Positions 6,878-7,626 of a DNA stretch of 7,626 bases are shown in pieces (positions within the stretch are counted from its first letter, which is position 1; every line of letters starts with the position of its first letter). The notes under the pieces were generated by a model that saw nothing but the letters and a program-made list of their open reading frames with translations, searched no databases and was not told where the DNA came from. Source of the DNA: Bacillota bacterium (GTDB lineage: Bacteria; Bacillota; Clostridia; Tissierellales; Peptoniphilaceae); assembly GCA_023394045.1 (NCBI GenBank), contig JAEXBN010000028.1, positions 1 through 7,626 of the forward strand, read 5' to 3'. The position numbers and the translations under genes were made by a program.

Positions 6878-7626
6878 TTGCATCAACCCTCAACATCGAA
6901 AAGTAACTGGGAATTGTTCCGCATTCTTTTTCCTTATTATAAGAAGAATTTTCGACAAGTGGTCACTGATCTGTTTTGTGCGGCGTTGACGACATGTTGC
7001 GATCTGGTTCTTCCGATTCTTCTGTCCACGATGACCGACACGGCGGCCAGACGTCCGGAATTTCTGTCCATCTCTTTTATTTTGCGCATGACGGGAATCT
7101 ATGTGGTCTTGCGCCTGGTTGAAATTCTTGCCCGCTATTATATGCAGGGGATTGGGCACGTCATGGGAGCACGCATTGAGCAGGATCTTCGATCGGATAT
7201 GTACCGGCATCTTCAGATGATGCCGCATGCCTTTTTTTCTACGCATAAAACCGGGCACCTGATTTCCCATCTGACGACGGATTTGTTCGATATTACGGAA
7301 TTTTCACACCATTGCCCGGAAGAGTATTTTATCGGGGCGATCAAGCTCCTCATTTCTTTCTTCATTCTGATTCGGGTCAATGCGCTGATGACGCTGATTC
7401 TCTTTGCGCTCATTCCCGTCTATTTTATGGCGGCCTCATATTTCCGGCAACGGCTGCGCCAGACGCAGATGGATCAGCGCCGGCAAATCGCGAACATCAA
7501 CGCATCCATTGAAGATTCCTTTTTGGGATACAGTGTTGTGAAGAGCTTCAGCAACGAGCGGGTGGAGCAAAAGAAATTCGAAAAGGATAACTCTGCTTTT
7601 TTGGAAATTAAAAGGCGCTTTTACTA
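6878..7626 (+). CDS. ABC exporter, fused permease/ATPase type, N-terminal transmembrane part (3' end outside window)
   Basis: The frame is open for 249 codons to the window edge. It reads as the transmembrane domain of a type IV (MsbA/BmrA-like) ABC half-transporter, which would pump lipids, drugs or peptides out across the cytoplasmic membrane. Likely membrane helices: about 28-51, 62-85, 148-166 and 168-187. The first intracellular loop carries the family pattern ARIEQDLRSDMYRHLQ (98-113), then FFSTHKTGHLISHLTTDL (119-136) and ITEFSHHCPEE (139-149). The second intracellular loop has IEDSFLGYSVVKSFSNE (211-227), equivalent to the usual LEDSLSGIRVVKSFANE. The remaining two helices and the nucleotide-binding domain (Walker A, signature, Walker B) must lie to the right; full length is typically 570-620 residues. 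The start is TTG, chosen for its ribosome binding site; ATG at 6824 would add 18 basic residues. Such exporters often come as tandem heterodimer genes, so a partner may follow. Substrate cannot be told. Confidence 0.88.
   Translation, partial: MHQPSTSKSNWELFRILFPYYKKNFRQVVTDLFCAALTTCCDLVLPILLSTMTDTAARRPEFLSISFILRMTGIYVVLRLVEILARYYMQGIGHVMGARIEQDLRSDMYRHLQMMPHAFFSTHKTGHLISHLTTDLFDITEFSHHCPEEYFIGAIKLLISFFILIRVNALMTLILFALIPVYFMAASYFRQRLRQTQMDQRRQIANINASIEDSFLGYSVVKSFSNERVEQKKFEKDNSAFLEIKRRFY

Noticed and set aside
6804..6896. 31-codon N-terminal extension of the reductase
   Set aside because: The extra sequence has no SDR similarity and would overlap the ABC exporter start, while the ATG at 6803 has AGAAAGG seven bases upstream and yields the standard 246-residue length.
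6890..7270. 126-codon - strand frame opposite the ABC exporter
   Set aside because: The opposite strand encodes clear ABC transmembrane-domain motifs throughout, so this is a shadow frame.
1..7626. Defence island, mobile element, CRISPR array or RNA gene
   Set aside because: I looked on both strands for tandem or spaced repeats, transposase or integrase motifs and tRNA-like folds and found none; the segment is densely packed with housekeeping-type genes.

Overview
The window is an ordinary-looking chromosomal segment from a member of the Bacillota (Firmicutes), with GC content a little above 50% by eye. The clues are an AddAB-type recombination nuclease in the order addB-addA, an AddB that carries the four-cysteine iron-sulfur signature, and strong purine-rich Shine-Dalgarno sequences (AAAGGA, AGAAAGG, AAAGGAG) before the genes. 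I cannot support a genus from the sequence.

Layout, left to right: (1) the 3' two thirds of addB on the + strand, open from the first bases of the window to its stop at 2357-2359; (2) a complete addA on the + strand, 2359-6057, whose ATG shares one base with the addB stop (TGATG); (3) on the - strand, a complete 246-residue FabG-like short-chain dehydrogenase/reductase, 6063-6803, convergent with addA and only 5 bases from it; (4) a 74-base divergent intergenic region, 6804-6877; (5) the 5' part of an ABC exporter gene on the + strand from a TTG start at 6878, running off the right edge within its transmembrane domain.

AddA and AddB form one machine, an ATP-dependent helicase with two nuclease domains that processes double-strand ends for RecA-dependent repair. 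Tight translational coupling fits their need for equal amounts. The reductase and the ABC exporter have no visible functional link to repair or to each other; they share only the short divergent region from which both must be expressed.

I found no RNA gene, insertion sequence, CRISPR array, phage or plasmid gene, and no gene-free stretch longer than 74 bases. I do not see an undescribed system here. The points worth a second look are small: a perfect 20-base palindrome inside addA, an inverted repeat that holds both stop codons at the addA/reductase junction, a reductase whose active-site region looks more like the YmfI (EF-P aminopentanone reductase) type than housekeeping FabG, and a TTG start for the exporter that could be missed by annotation.
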